DNA of 64,000 nt from Pseudodesulfovibrio thermohalotolerans (GCF_021353295.2 NZ_CP120635.1:2993501-3057500); one strand, 5' to 3'. Counted from the first letter of the stretch, positions 10,837-20,881 are shown. Notes: generated by a model from the letters alone, not told the origin. Made by a program: numbers and translations.

Positions 10837-10871
10837 CGGCCGGGCGGCGGGGATGTCCCGCCGCCCGGCCG
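10837..10871 (+). other. intra-operon mRNA hairpin after dctP
   Basis: A perfect 15-bp stem (10837-10851 with 10857-10871, five-base loop) has no T run, and the next operon gene starts 22 bases later. It is therefore more likely a 3'-end stabiliser or processing site than a full terminator. Confidence 0.7.
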
Positions 10872-10893
10872 CATCAACCCCGCACGCAAAGAC

Positions 10894-12165
10894 ATGAACA
10901 TGACAAAACGGCCCGACCACGTCACAGGTATGCGCTGCACCCTCTGCGGCAAGACCTACCTCCCCGAAGAGACCGGCTACGTCTGCCCCGACCACGGCAA
11001 CGAAGGCATCCTGGACATCGAATACGATTACGACGCCATCGGGCGACGAATTTCCCCCGAAAGCCTCGCCGAGGACAAGACCTGCACGCAGTGGCGCTAC
11101 CGCGCGCTCCTGCCGGTCCTGCCCGAAACCCCGGCCCCGGCCGCCGCCGTTGGCTGGACCCCCCTCTACGAAGGCCGCCGCCTGGCGGATTCCCTGGGCC
11201 TCGACTCGCTGTACGTCAAGGACGACTCCCGCCAGCCCACCGGCTCCCTCAAGGACCGGGCCAGCTCGCTCGCCGTGATGAAGGCCCGCGAGGCCGGGGC
11301 CTCCATGATAACCACCGCATCCACCGGCAACGCGGCCGCCGCCCTGGCGGGCATGTGCGCCGCCGACGGAATGCCGTGCACCATCTTCGTGCCCCGCTCG
11401 GCCCCCCGGGCCAAGGTGGCCCAGCTCCTGGCCTATGGCGCACGGGTCTTCCTGGTGGACGGCACCTACGACGACGCCTTCGAACTCTGCCTCTCCGCCG
11501 CCGCCGAATTCGGCTGGTACAACCGCAATACCGGCTTCAACCCCTACATGGCGGAAGGCAAGAAGACCGCAGCCTACGAAATCTGCGAACAGTTGAACTG
11601 GCAGTGCCCGGACGCCGTGTTCGTGGGCGTGGGCGACGGATGCATCATCTCCGGCCTGCACAAGGGCTTTCTCGACATGCACCGCCTCGGTTGGATCGAC
11701 CGCCTTCCCCGGCTCATGGGCGTCCAGGCCGAAGGCAGCGACTTTCTGTTCCAGTGCTGGGAGCGGGGAGCCGATCCGGCAACTTTTCCGGCCATCCGGG
11801 CCAATACCGTGGCCGACTCCATCTCGGCGGGCCTGCCCCGCGACCGGGTGAAGGCCATGAAAAGCGTGACCGGCACGGGCGGGGCGTTCCTGCGCGTGTC
11901 CGACGACGCCATCCTCTCGGCCATCCCCGAACTGGCCAAAAGCACCGGCGTCTTCGCCGAACCCGCAGGGGCCGCGCCCCTGGCCGGTCTGCACGCCGCC
12001 CTGGACCAGGGATTGGTGGAACGCGACTCGACCTGCGTGCTCCTCGTCACCGGCTCCGGCCTCAAGGACGTGGACTCGACCATCAAGGCGTGCGGCCCGG
12101 GACCGGCGGTCATCGCGCCGACTCTGGAAGCTCTCGAAGCAGCAATGAAAAACCAAGAATATTAA
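10894..12165 (+). CDS. threonine-synthase-like PLP enzyme
   Basis: This 423-residue fold-type II PLP enzyme has an N-terminal zinc-ribbon-like segment (CTLCGK, then CPDHG) as in archaeal-type threonine synthases. The PLP lysine is Lys120 in GSLKDRA, followed by the phosphate-binding TTASTGNAAAAL. By family it could make threonine from phosphohomoserine. Its place in a TRAP/D-aminoacylase operon, with no other threonine gene nearby, makes a catabolic ammonia-lyase or beta-elimination role more likely (inference). The ribosome-binding site is weak and the start may be the second ATG six bases later. Confidence 0.85.
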   Translation: MNMTKRPDHVTGMRCTLCGKTYLPEETGYVCPDHGNEGILDIEYDYDAIGRRISPESLAEDKTCTQWRYRALLPVLPETPAPAAAVGWTPLYEGRRLADSLGLDSLYVKDDSRQPTGSLKDRASSLAVMKAREAGASMITTASTGNAAAALAGMCAADGMPCTIFVPRSAPRAKVAQLLAYGARVFLVDGTYDDAFELCLSAAAEFGWYNRNTGFNPYMAEGKKTAAYEICEQLNWQCPDAVFVGVGDGCIISGLHKGFLDMHRLGWIDRLPRLMGVQAEGSDFLFQCWERGADPATFPAIRANTVADSISAGLPRDRVKAMKSVTGTGGAFLRVSDDAILSAIPELAKSTGVFAEPAGAAPLAGLHAALDQGLVERDSTCVLLVTGSGLKDVDSTIKACGPGPAVIAPTLEALEAAMKNQEY

Positions 12166-12185
12166 CCGATAAAGGAAAGACAACC

Positions 12186-13652
12186 ATGCTTGACCTGACC
12201 ATCAACCAGCAGGGCCTGGAAAGCGCCGTGGCCTGCGCTCGCGAAAAGAATATCGTCATCCCCACCCTGGAGCAGATGTGCCACCCCGAGCGGATTCCGG
12301 CCTCCATCAAGGAGAAGCTCGGCTCCCTCGGCCTGTGGGACCTCGACCCGCTCAACCTCTTCCGCATCACCTGGAAGAACGAGCCTGCGGCCAGCGGAGG
12401 CGAATACGGCGGCGTCAACCACATCGAGCTGCCCTCGTCCCTGACCGGCGTGCCCGCGCGCATCGTCCTGCTGGTGGGCAAGTGGTTCCCCACCGGAGCC
12501 CACAAGGTCGGCGCGGCCTTCGGCTGCCTGGCCCCCCGTCTGGTCACCGGCCAGTTCGACCCGCGCAAGCAGAAGGCCGTCTGGCCTTCCACGGGCAACT
12601 ACTGCCGCGGCGGCGCCTATGACTCCAACCTGCTCGGCTGCGAGTCCATCGCCATCCTGCCCGAAGGCATGAGCCAGGAACGGTTCGACTGGCTGTCCAA
12701 GGTGGCGGGCGAGACCATCAAGACCCCGGGTTCCGAGTCCAACGTCAAGGAAATCTTCGACAAGTGCTGGGAACTGCGCAACTCCGGCGATGACATCATG
12801 ATCTTCAACCAGTTCGACGACATGGGCAACTACCTGTGGCACTACACCGTCACCGGCCGGGCCATGGCCGAACTGGTCGAAAGCCTGACCGACGACGCCG
12901 ACAAGCGGTTCCGGGGCGTGGTCCTGTCCACCGGCTCCGGCGGCACTCTGGCCAGCGGCGACTACCTCAAGCAGCAATTCCCCCACCTCAAGGTGGCCGC
13001 CTGCGAGGCACTTCAGTGCCCCACTCTGCTCAACAACGGCTTCGGCGCGCACCGCATCGAGGGCATCGGCGACAAGCACGTGCCCTGGGTTCACAACGTG
13101 CGCAACACCGACATGGCCATCGCCGTGGACGACGAAGTCCCCATGGACCTCATCCGCCTGTTCAACGAGCCCGCTGGCATCGAAGCCCTCAAGGCGCAGG
13201 GCGTCCCGGCCGAGATCGCCGAGAACCTGAACCTGCTCGGCATCTCCTCGGTGGCCAACATGATCTCCGCCGTGAAGTTCGCCAAATACTACGAACTGGG
13301 CGAGGACGACGTGGTCTTGACCGTGGCCACGGACTCCATGGAGATGTACCAGAGCCGCCTGGCCGAGCTGACCGCCGAACGCGGCGAATACGACGCCGAC
13401 GACGCCGCCTACTCCCGCGGAGTGCTGGCCTCCACCACCATCGACAACATGCTGGAGCTGGGCTACTACGACAAAAAGCGCATCCACAACCTCAAGTACT
13501 ACACCTGGATCGAACAGCAGGGCATGGCCTTCGAAGACATCCAGGCCCAGTGGTACGACGAGCATTACTGGGAAAACATCCAGAAGCTCGCCCCCGAAGT
13601 GGACAAGCTCATCAACGAATTCAACGCCCGGACCGGCCTGCTCGAAGGCTAG
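12186..13652 (+). CDS. PLP-dependent lyase/synthase-like enzyme (fold type II)
   Basis: This 488-residue protein has the PLP lysine Lys107 in TGAHKVGAAF, the phosphate-binding loop STGNYCRGGAYD and a glycine-rich STGSGGTLASGD. It belongs to the tryptophan-synthase-beta/cysteine-synthase superfamily but is longer than cysteine synthases. ATG 12186 is preceded by AAAGGAAAG. Its neighbours, a threonine-synthase-like enzyme, a YgeY-type peptidase and a D-aminoacylase, recall ygeX-ygeY loci, where YgeX is diaminopropionate ammonia-lyase. An amino-acid ammonia-lyase role is plausible, but the substrate is unknown. Confidence 0.85.
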   Translation: MLDLTINQQGLESAVACAREKNIVIPTLEQMCHPERIPASIKEKLGSLGLWDLDPLNLFRITWKNEPAASGGEYGGVNHIELPSSLTGVPARIVLLVGKWFPTGAHKVGAAFGCLAPRLVTGQFDPRKQKAVWPSTGNYCRGGAYDSNLLGCESIAILPEGMSQERFDWLSKVAGETIKTPGSESNVKEIFDKCWELRNSGDDIMIFNQFDDMGNYLWHYTVTGRAMAELVESLTDDADKRFRGVVLSTGSGGTLASGDYLKQQFPHLKVAACEALQCPTLLNNGFGAHRIEGIGDKHVPWVHNVRNTDMAIAVDDEVPMDLIRLFNEPAGIEALKAQGVPAEIAENLNLLGISSVANMISAVKFAKYYELGEDDVVLTVATDSMEMYQSRLAELTAERGEYDADDAAYSRGVLASTTIDNMLELGYYDKKRIHNLKYYTWIEQQGMAFEDIQAQWYDEHYWENIQKLAPEVDKLINEFNARTGLLEG

Positions 13653-13664
13653 GGGGAGGCGACC

Positions 13665-14858
13665 ATGTCCAACAAGGAAAAATACGGCAACCTGAGCGTT
13701 GCGCTGTGCCAGGAGCTGGTCTCCCTGCCCAGCGTCTCCGGCGAGGAGGGCGACGTCGCCAAGGCCCTGGCCGCCGCCATGGAGGCCAACGGCTTCCACC
13801 GCGTCACGATTGACCGCTACGGCAACGTCATCGGCCGCATCAAGGGCGACAAGCCCGGCCCGTGCATCCTCTTCGACGGCCACATGGATGTGGTTCCCGT
13901 GCCCGATCCGTCCGCCTGGACCCAGTCCCCCTTCGGCGGCGACATCGTGGACGGCAAGGTCTACGGACGCGGCACCTCCGACATGAAGGGCGCCCTGTCC
14001 GCCATGGTCGGGGCCGCGGCGTGGTTCGCCAAGGAAACCAGGGGCAAGTTCGCGGGTGAAATCTGCGTGGCGGGCGTGGTCCACGAGGAGCTCTTCGAGG
14101 GCATCGCCGCCCGCGAAATCTCCGCCGAGGTCAAGCCCGACTTCGTCATCATCGGCGAGGCGTCCGAGCTGAACCTCAAGATCGGGCAAAGGGGCCGCGC
14201 CGAGATAGTGGTCGAGACCATGGGCGTCCCGGCCCACTCGGCCAATCCCGACAAGGGCGTCAACGCGGTCCACCTGATGACCGACCTCATCCGCGAGATC
14301 GACGGGATCGAGGACCCCGAGCAGCCCGTGCTCGGCAAGGGCATCTGCGTGCTCACGGACATCAAGTCCACACCCTACCCAGGCTCGTCCGTGGTGCCCA
14401 GCGGCTGCCGGGCCACCTACGACCGCAGGCTTCTGGTGGGCGAGACCCCGGAATCGGTCCTGGCCCCGTTCAACGAGGCCATCAGCCGGCTCTCCGAGGC
14501 CAACCCGGACTTCAAGGCCAAGGTCTACTTCGCCAAGGGCAAGGAGCAATGCTACACCGGCGTGCACATCCAGGGCGAACGGTTCTTCCCCGGCTGGCTC
14601 TATGACGCCGACGCCCCCTTCGTGGCCGCCACCCTGGCCGGTCTGGAAGAGGCCGGACTCGCTCCCGGGCTGTCCCATTACTCCTTCTGCACCAACGGCA
14701 GCCACTACGCGGGCGAGGCGGGAATCCGCACACTGGGCTACGGCCCCTCCCGCGAAAACCTGGCCCACACCATCGACGAGCACATCGAGGTGGACCAACT
14801 GCACAAGGTGACCGTGGGCTACAAGGCCATCATCGAAGCCCTGCTCCGGTGCGAGTAA
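13665..14858 (+). CDS. ygeY: M20-family amidohydrolase, YgeY type
   Basis: This 397-residue metallopeptidase has the M20 metal and catalytic motifs FDGHMDVVP, GRGTSDMKGAL and VVHEE, followed by a dimerisation-domain-like middle part. It resembles the YgeY family, often found near selenium-dependent enzyme genes and called a selenium-metabolism-linked hydrolase, although its reaction is not established. It starts twelve bases after the PLP enzyme, with GGGGGAGG just upstream, and would hydrolyse an amide or peptide bond of the imported compound. Confidence 0.88.
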   Translation: MSNKEKYGNLSVALCQELVSLPSVSGEEGDVAKALAAAMEANGFHRVTIDRYGNVIGRIKGDKPGPCILFDGHMDVVPVPDPSAWTQSPFGGDIVDGKVYGRGTSDMKGALSAMVGAAAWFAKETRGKFAGEICVAGVVHEELFEGIAAREISAEVKPDFVIIGEASELNLKIGQRGRAEIVVETMGVPAHSANPDKGVNAVHLMTDLIREIDGIEDPEQPVLGKGICVLTDIKSTPYPGSSVVPSGCRATYDRRLLVGETPESVLAPFNEAISRLSEANPDFKAKVYFAKGKEQCYTGVHIQGERFFPGWLYDADAPFVAATLAGLEEAGLAPGLSHYSFCTNGSHYAGEAGIRTLGYGPSRENLAHTIDEHIEVDQLHKVTVGYKAIIEALLRCE

Positions 14859-14892
14859 GCCCCCGGCCGACCGCAACCATACGGGAACAACC

Positions 14893-16482
14893 ATGAGCAT
14901 ACGCATAAACAACGCCCGCATCATCGACGGCTCCGGCAAGCCGTCGGTGCCGGGCGGCGTCCGCGTCGAGAACGGCCTCATCACCCATGTAGGGACGGAC
15001 CTGCCCGAGGCGGACGAAACCATCGACGCCAAGGGCCGCGTGGTCTGCCCCGGCTTCATCGACACCCACTCCCATTCGGACCTGGTGGTCATGGAGGACC
15101 CCTTCATCCTGCCCAAGATCCGACAGGGCGTGACCACTGAAATACTCGGACAGGACGGCGTCTCCATGGCCCCCCTGCCGCACCGGCATATCCAGGCGTG
15201 GCGCAAGAACCTCGGCGGCCTCGAAGGCGAGTCCGACACTCTTGACTGGGGATGGCAGACTACCGGCGGCTACCTCGATCGTCTCGAACAAGGCGGCGTA
15301 GGGACCAACGTCTGCTATCTCGTTCCGCACGGCAACGTGCGCATGGAGGCCATGGGGCTGGACGACCGCAAGGCCGGACCAAACGAACTGCGCCTGCTCC
15401 AGGCCGTGCTCCGCCGCGAGCTGGAAGCCGGAGCCTTCGGCCTGTCCACCGGGCTCATCTACCCGCCCTGCACCTATGCGGACAAAGCCGAGATGGAGGC
15501 CCTCTGCTCCGTTGCCGCCGAGTTCGGCCGTCCGCTGGTCATCCACCAGCGCAGCGAGGCCGACACCATCCTGGAGTCCATGGCCGAAGTGCTGGACATC
15601 GCCCGGAGCACCGGGGTCCACGTCCACTTCTCCCACTTCAAGATCTGCGGCAAGAACAACGCGGACAAGTTCGAACGCGTCCTCGGACTGCTCGACCGGG
15701 CCGCCGACGAGGGGCTGAAGGTCACCATCGACCAGTATCCCTATGTGGCCGGGTCCACCATGCTCGGGGCCATCCTTCCCCCATGGGCCCATGCCGGGGG
15801 CACGGACAGGCTCCTGGAACGGCTGACCGACGAAACGGCCCGCGCCAGAATGCTCCGCGACATCCGCCAGGGCATCAACGGCTGGGACAACTTCGTGGCC
15901 TTCGCGGGCGTGGACGGCATCTTCGTCACCAGCGTACGCACCGAAGCCAACCGCGACGCCATCGGCAAGACCCTGGTGGAGCTGGGCGAGATGCGCGGCA
16001 AACCGCCCCTCGAAGCGGCCCTCGATCTCCTGCTCCAGGAGGAAAACGCGGTGGGCATGGTCGACTTCTACGGCCTTGAGGAACACGTCAAGGCATTCAT
16101 GGCCCGCCCGGAAATGAACGTCTGCACCGACGGTCTCCTCGGCGGCACGCCCCACCCGCGCACCTACGGGGCATTCCCCAGGGTGCTCGGCAAGTACGTG
16201 CGCGAGGAAAAGGTCATGTCTCTCGAAGCCGCTGTCCGCAAAATGAGCGGCAAGCCCGCCGAAACCTTCGGCATCGACCGGCGCGGGCTGCTCAAGCCCG
16301 GCCATCACGCCGACGTCGTCCTTTTCGATCCGGACACAGTGCGCGACCAGGGCACCTACACCGACCCGCGCAAGCACCCGACCGGCATCGACCTTGTCAT
16401 GATAAACGGCGTCATCGTCCACGGCGACGGCGCTACAAAAAATCCGACTCCTCCCGGCAAGGTCCTCAGGCCGGGCGAATAG
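14893..16482 (+). CDS. N-acyl-D-amino-acid deacylase (D-aminoacylase family)
   Basis: This 529-residue amidohydrolase has the metal-binding HxH in GFIDTHSHSDL, the family stretches STGLIYPPCTYAD and CTDGLLGGTPHPRTYGAF, and the C-terminal KPGHHADVVLFDP typical of the superfamily. It would release a free D-amino acid and a carboxylate from N-acyl-D-amino acids in the cytoplasm. As last gene of the TRAP operon it points to import and breakdown of N-acylated or D-amino-acid compounds, with the PLP enzymes downstream in the pathway. The exact acyl group and amino acid are unknown. Confidence 0.9.
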   Translation: MSIRINNARIIDGSGKPSVPGGVRVENGLITHVGTDLPEADETIDAKGRVVCPGFIDTHSHSDLVVMEDPFILPKIRQGVTTEILGQDGVSMAPLPHRHIQAWRKNLGGLEGESDTLDWGWQTTGGYLDRLEQGGVGTNVCYLVPHGNVRMEAMGLDDRKAGPNELRLLQAVLRRELEAGAFGLSTGLIYPPCTYADKAEMEALCSVAAEFGRPLVIHQRSEADTILESMAEVLDIARSTGVHVHFSHFKICGKNNADKFERVLGLLDRAADEGLKVTIDQYPYVAGSTMLGAILPPWAHAGGTDRLLERLTDETARARMLRDIRQGINGWDNFVAFAGVDGIFVTSVRTEANRDAIGKTLVELGEMRGKPPLEAALDLLLQEENAVGMVDFYGLEEHVKAFMARPEMNVCTDGLLGGTPHPRTYGAFPRVLGKYVREEKVMSLEAAVRKMSGKPAETFGIDRRGLLKPGHHADVVLFDPDTVRDQGTYTDPRKHPTGIDLVMINGVIVHGDGATKNPTPPGKVLRPGE

Positions 16483-16670
16483 CGCCTCCCAAAACCGGGG
16501 AAAGGGAAAGAAAAAACCTTGCGACAAGGGTGATTCTCTCCCTCTCTCCGGGCTTTCCCTCTATTTCCACAAACTTTTTCTCGCCGCTTCGTATGACGCG
16601 AACGAACGCCTTCGGCCGTGAATCCTTTTTCCGGGAGCTTATCGATAACGCGCGTCGCGGATACGGGGCG

Positions 16671-18656
16671 TTACGCCACGCAGTCGGCGGCCACGGTTTC
16701 GGGACGGGAGAGATCGCAGAAGCGCGCGCGGTCCTCGTCGCTGCCGATGAACGCGACGAGGTCCCCGGCTTCTAGGACGTAGGCGGCATCCGGATTGGTC
16801 TTGAGCACCCCCCCGCGCACCACGCCCACCACGGACGCGCCCGAGGCCTTCCTGATATTGCTTTCGCCGATGGATTTCCCGACCAGGGCACTGGACGAAG
16901 ACAGCTTGACCCATTGCAGGTCGAACTGTTGCTCCGCACCCCGAAACTGGATCAGTTCGCGATATTCGTCGCTGGTATCGGCGAGCACGGAATAAAATTC
17001 CTGGCGGATGCGATCCGTGTGCCGCTGGATTTCCACAGGCGACTTGCGCAGGCGCAAAAGGGACTGGCGGGACATCTCCAGGCTCGCTTCCAACTCCGGA
17101 AGCACGGCCTCGTCGGCTCCGAGCTCCTTCATGTCGTGAAGATGCTCGCGGTTGGTGGACCGGGCGATGATGTCCAGGTCGGGATTTTCACTCTTGGCGT
17201 TCTGAATGATGGCCCGCGTGGTCACGAGGTCGGGCACGGTGACGATGAGCTGGGCCGCGCTGCGCAGTCCGGCTGCTTCGAGGACAATCTCCTGGCTGGC
17301 GTCGCCGTACACGGCCGGAATGCCGGCTTTCTTGGCCTGCTCAAAACGGCGGTGGTCCAGCTCAACAACCACGTGGGTAAGCCCGAACCGCTTGAGAATC
17401 TGGGCGATCTGCAATCCCACCCGGCCCGCTCCGAGGATGACGACGTGTCCGTTCAATCCTTCCTTGGGCATGTTGGTGTACTCAAGTTCCTCGTGGGAAA
17501 ACCACCGTTTGCGCAGGGCGTAGAGCCGTGCGGTCTGGCCGGAAACGATCGGCGTCAGGACCATGGAGATGATGGTCACGGTGAGAATCAATGCATAGAG
17601 GTCCTGGTCGATGGAGCCGGTGGCCACCCCCAGACGGGCCAGAACAAAGGAGAACTCGCCGACCTGAAAGAGACCCAGGCCCACGGCCAGCGGGACCACG
17701 TTGCGGTAGCGGAAGACCCGCGCGAGAATGGCGAAGATGATCCCCTTGCCCACACAGATCACGAGCAGCAGCCAGAAAACCTGGCGAAAATTGTCGACCA
17801 GGAACATGGGGTCGAAGAGCATTCCCACCGAGGAAAAGAAGAGCAGCCCGAAGATATCGCGCAACGGGATGATGTCGCTCAACGCCTGGTGGCCGAAATC
17901 CGATTCGCTCAGCACCATGCCCGCCACGAACGCCCCGAAGGCGAAAGACAGCCCGGCCAGATAGGTCACGTAGCCTACGCCCAAGCCGATGGCCGCGATA
18001 GCCAACAGGAACAGCTCGCGCGAACCGAGCCGGGCGATGTGGGCCATGAGCCACGGCAGCAGCCTTGTGCCGAGAACGATCATGGCCGCGATGAACAACC
18101 CGGCCTTGAGAGCCGCGAAGCCGAGCTTGGGCAGCCCCACCACCGGGTCGTTGAGCTCGGGCAGGATGACCATCATGGGCACGACGGCGAGGTCCTGGAC
18201 GATGAGCATTCCGATCATGACCTTGGAGGACAGGGTCCCCAGCCATCCCTGGTTCATGAGAGTCTTGAGCAGGACCATGGTGCTGGAGAAGGAAGCCAGC
18301 GCGCCGAGCCACAGGGACGCCTTCCAGTCGAGCCCCATATACTGCCCCGCCGCGACCCCCAACGCTATGGTCAATAGCATTTGTAGTGGCGTGCCTATCA
18401 GGGCCACCAGCTTGACCGGCTTCAGGTCCTTGAAGGAAAATTCGAGCCCGAGGGCGAAAAGCAGCAGGGCGATACCGATCTCGGCCAGCAGCTCGATCTC
18501 GTGCACTCCGGCCACGGTCAGTCCGCCGGTGTGCGGACCGAGCAGCACACCGGCCAGAATGTAGCCGAGAATGATCGGCTGCCCTATCCGCTGGGCCACC
18601 AGCCCGCAGAAAAAGGCAAAGACAATAATGAGGATGATGTCCGTGGCCAAGCCCAT
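16671..18656 (-). CDS. Kef-type monovalent cation:proton antiporter (CPA2) with RCK domains
   Basis: The 661-residue protein has about twelve membrane segments in its first ~400 residues ([30 protein letters not shown]) typical of CPA2 exchangers. A TrkA-N/RCK domain with nucleotide-binding [15 protein letters not shown] and a TrkA-C domain at the end follow. It probably exports potassium or sodium in exchange for protons under control of a bound nucleotide. It is transcribed alone, convergent with the D-aminoacylase operon. The glutathione control known for KefB/KefC cannot be assumed here. Confidence 0.93.
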   Translation of the reverse strand: MGLATDIILIIVFAFFCGLVAQRIGQPIILGYILAGVLLGPHTGGLTVAGVHEIELLAEIGIALLLFALGLEFSFKDLKPVKLVALIGTPLQMLLTIALGVAAGQYMGLDWKASLWLGALASFSSTMVLLKTLMNQGWLGTLSSKVMIGMLIVQDLAVVPMMVILPELNDPVVGLPKLGFAALKAGLFIAAMIVLGTRLLPWLMAHIARLGSRELFLLAIAAIGLGVGYVTYLAGLSFAFGAFVAGMVLSESDFGHQALSDIIPLRDIFGLLFFSSVGMLFDPMFLVDNFRQVFWLLLVICVGKGIIFAILARVFRYRNVVPLAVGLGLFQVGEFSFVLARLGVATGSIDQDLYALILTVTIISMVLTPIVSGQTARLYALRKRWFSHEELEYTNMPKEGLNGHVVILGAGRVGLQIAQILKRFGLTHVVVELDHRRFEQAKKAGIPAVYGDASQEIVLEAAGLRSAAQLIVTVPDLVTTRAIIQNAKSENPDLDIIARSTNREHLHDMKELGADEAVLPELEASLEMSRQSLLRLRKSPVEIQRHTDRIRQEFYSVLADTSDEYRELIQFRGAEQQFDLQWVKLSSSSALVGKSIGESNIRKASGASVVGVVRGGVLKTNPDAAYVLEAGDLVAFIGSDEDRARFCDLSRPETVAADCVA

Positions 18657-18766
18657 CTCAGGTCCTTCCAGCGTGTATTCCGATTATGCGCTTCCGGGCC
18701 GCGGCCCGGCGTCCTCTACCCCGTGCATACAATAAAGGGTATCTTGTCGGGAATCCAGACGAAAAG

Positions 18767-18805
18767 AAGGCTTGCACGTTAAAGTGTGCAAGCCTTCTTT
18801 TTTAT
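18767..18805 (+). terminator. strong bidirectional-looking terminator
   Basis: An 11-bp stem (18767-18777 with 18786-18796, eight-base loop) is followed on the + strand by CTTTTTTATT and on the minus strand by CTTTTCG. On the minus strand it could end the HhH gene at 18909. On the + strand no gene lies upstream for over 2 kb except antisense to the antiporter, so an unannotated small RNA is possible. Confidence 0.7.
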
Positions 18806-18908
18806 TACCTTTCATTCCCCAAAACCGCCGGAGGCCGCTTATGGCGACCCGGCGGACGGAGGGCTTCCCCCGCATGGGGAGCGAACGCGGCCCGGAGGCC
18901 GGATCACT

Positions 18909-19238
18909 TTAGCACTTGGAAGGAGCGAGCGCGGGCTCGGCGTCCGGGTCGAAGACCACGTCGCCATCTTCGGTGACCTGCGGGTTGAGTTCTTCCATGA
19001 AGTCCTGAGTCATTCCGGGAACCTTGAGCATGTCCTCGGCGGACTTGAAGGCACCGTTGGCCTTGCGGTAGTCGACAATGGCCTTGGCCAGTTCTTCCGG
19101 AACGTCGATGTCCTCAATGGCCATGAGGTCTTCGACCGAGGCGGTATTGAAGCTGACGATGCCGTCCTGGGCAAAGGCCGTGCCCGCGAAGACCATGCAC
19201 ATGGCTGCCAGGCAAAGGGTAATGATGAGCTTTTTCAT
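18909..19238 (-). CDS. secreted helix-hairpin-helix protein with C-terminal Cys
   Basis: This 109-residue protein has a Sec signal peptide (cleavage after AFA, residue 23) and a ComEA-like double HhH region (FNTASVEDLMAIEDI, then DMLKVPGM). The C-terminus is acidic and ends PALAPSKC, placing a single cysteine as the last residue. HhH repeats usually bind DNA, but such tiny secreted forms may serve as interaction modules. A second protein of the same design (29364-29660) ends in CNC, so the cysteine ends may matter. It is the last gene after two arylsulfotransferase-like genes. Confidence 0.85.
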   Translation of the reverse strand: MKKLIITLCLAAMCMVFAGTAFAQDGIVSFNTASVEDLMAIEDIDVPEELAKAIVDYRKANGAFKSAEDMLKVPGMTQDFMEELNPQVTEDGDVVFDPDAEPALAPSKC

Positions 19239-19316
19239 GTTCCTGTCCTTTAAGTGGTTGCTGGAGCGGGCGGAGCAGCCCGAAGCCGGACCGCCCCGCC
19301 CATGGGGTTTGGTACT

Positions 19317-20756
19317 CTAGCCAGCCTTGATCCGGAAGGTGGTGTTGTCCGGAGGCGTGACCTTGATCTCTTTGGGAGCCTTGAGCTGCGGCACGTAGTC
19401 GTACGGCACGCGCATGGCCCGGTAGACCAGGTTGTAGTTTCCGTTCTTGGTGTAGTACGGGCTGATGTATTCCCAGACGATCTCGTGGTCCGGGGTAACT
19501 TCCTGGAACTGTCCGACCGCGCCGTTGGTAATCATCGTGTTGCCGTTGGGCAGACGCTGAGCCGAGGACACGTAGTCGGAGTAGAACTGGTACTTGTTGC
19601 GCATTCCCATCTGCTTGGCCGAGTGCTCCCAGACCACCTTGAGGGTGCGCGGGTCGAACTCGATGACGCGGGAGTAGTCGCGGCGGGCATCGGACCAACC
19701 CAGGGGCGCCCCCGGATTGCGCTTGCCGTAACCGGCGTAGCCACCGTTGTCATAGACCAGAATGTTGCCTTCGCCCGGCAGCCCCTTGGGGATCATGTGG
19801 GTGTGGTGCTGACCGATGATCTGTCCGAGCTTGGACAGGGCGCGCTTGTATTTCTTGCCGCCGAACTCCCACATGGAGTCGCGGTAGAACTCGGGACCGA
19901 CCTGCCAGACGACCTTTCCGGTCTTCTTCTCGATGATGAAGCTGGTGTTGGTCTGACGGCAGGAAATGATGACGTTCTCCGGATTGAAGACCGCGTACTT
20001 CTCCTTGTCCTCGTCCCACCACTTGTTGGGACCGAGGTAGGAAGCCGCGTTGACGTGGATCCAGTCGCCGCCCTTCCGGCCCGGGGTACGGGTCATGGAG
20101 TAGGTCGGGTACTTGTACATGGTCTTCTTGAAGTCCAGCGGGAACTCCATCTCGTCGAAGTGCTCGGAGGCGAGCCATTCCCAGATCACGTTGCCCTGGG
20201 CGTCCAGCTCGACAATGTAATCGTCGTAGAGTTCCTTGTCCGAGATGTACTGGTTGTGCGTGAACTTGTGGGACAAGATCAGCATCTTGCCCTTGTAGTT
20301 GTCAAGCGGCATTCCCGGGACATGGTAACCTACCGGGTTGCCCTCGAACTGGTAATCATGGTGCATACCGGCTCTGGGCACGGAACGGACGACCTTGCCG
20401 TTCCAATCCAGGACCACCAGATCGGTGGAAGAGGGATCGTCCCAGACGCGGCCCTTCTTGTCGGGCGAAGGACGCCTGGTACCGGCCAGGTAGCCGCCCT
20501 TGAGCAGCTTGGGCGGATGCTCGGCCTGGCAGATGTCGTTCCACTGGCGAACAACGTTACCGTTCATGTCGACGAGGACAGTGCCTTCGGATTCGACCTC
20601 GGTGCCGAACACGGTGTAGCCGTTGAAGCACTTCTCGGGCTTGTAGATGGTCGTCCCGTGAGGGAAGACCGAGGGGAAGGACAGGGCCTTCACCGGATTT
20701 ATCAGCGCCGCTGCGGCTGCCACGGCCGCTCCGGTGATAAATTCACGTCTTTTCAT
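19317..20756 (-). CDS. aryl-sulfate sulfotransferase-like protein, Tat-exported
   Basis: The frame is open further upstream, but ATG 20756 is chosen because AAAGGAG precedes it and the product (479 residues) then begins with a twin-arginine signal (MKRREFITGAAVAA). The mature part is a beta-propeller of the arylsulfotransferase family, with repeats such as GNVVRQW and GNVIWEW, a WIHVNAAS motif where the family has its substrate histidine, and HHTHMIPKGLPGEGNILVYDNGG. The family moves sulfuryl groups between phenols without PAPS. Whether this member is catalytic is uncertain. It follows a second, Sec-exported paralogue. Confidence 0.85.
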   Translation of the reverse strand: MKRREFITGAAVAAAAALINPVKALSFPSVFPHGTTIYKPEKCFNGYTVFGTEVESEGTVLVDMNGNVVRQWNDICQAEHPPKLLKGGYLAGTRRPSPDKKGRVWDDPSSTDLVVLDWNGKVVRSVPRAGMHHDYQFEGNPVGYHVPGMPLDNYKGKMLILSHKFTHNQYISDKELYDDYIVELDAQGNVIWEWLASEHFDEMEFPLDFKKTMYKYPTYSMTRTPGRKGGDWIHVNAASYLGPNKWWDEDKEKYAVFNPENVIISCRQTNTSFIIEKKTGKVVWQVGPEFYRDSMWEFGGKKYKRALSKLGQIIGQHHTHMIPKGLPGEGNILVYDNGGYAGYGKRNPGAPLGWSDARRDYSRVIEFDPRTLKVVWEHSAKQMGMRNKYQFYSDYVSSAQRLPNGNTMITNGAVGQFQEVTPDHEIVWEYISPYYTKNGNYNLVYRAMRVPYDYVPQLKAPKEIKVTPPDNTTFRIKAG

Positions 20757-20845
20757 CATATCTCCTTTGTCGCGTTCTTGTCGCGACCAGAGCTTGTTCT
20801 CTTTATTCCCGCTGGGCGGTTGCGCCCGAAAGCGGAAGGGGAAGA

Positions 20846-20867
20846 GGCCGGGGTGTCGCACCCGGCC
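20846..20867 (-). other. hairpin between the two arylsulfotransferase-like genes
   Basis: A GC-rich stem of about nine pairs with one bulged G lies in the 125-base gap. There is no T run, so an mRNA processing or stabilising role is more likely than termination. Confidence 0.45.
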
Positions 20868-20881
20868 GTTATTCTGTCAAC

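Noticed and set aside
9331-15239. Very long minus-strand open frames (950 and 1025 codons) opposite the TRAP/PLP/deacylase operon
   Set aside because: They are antisense shadows of GC-rich genes: compositionally odd (Gly/His/Val/Asp-rich), without motifs, and the + strand genes are unmistakable.
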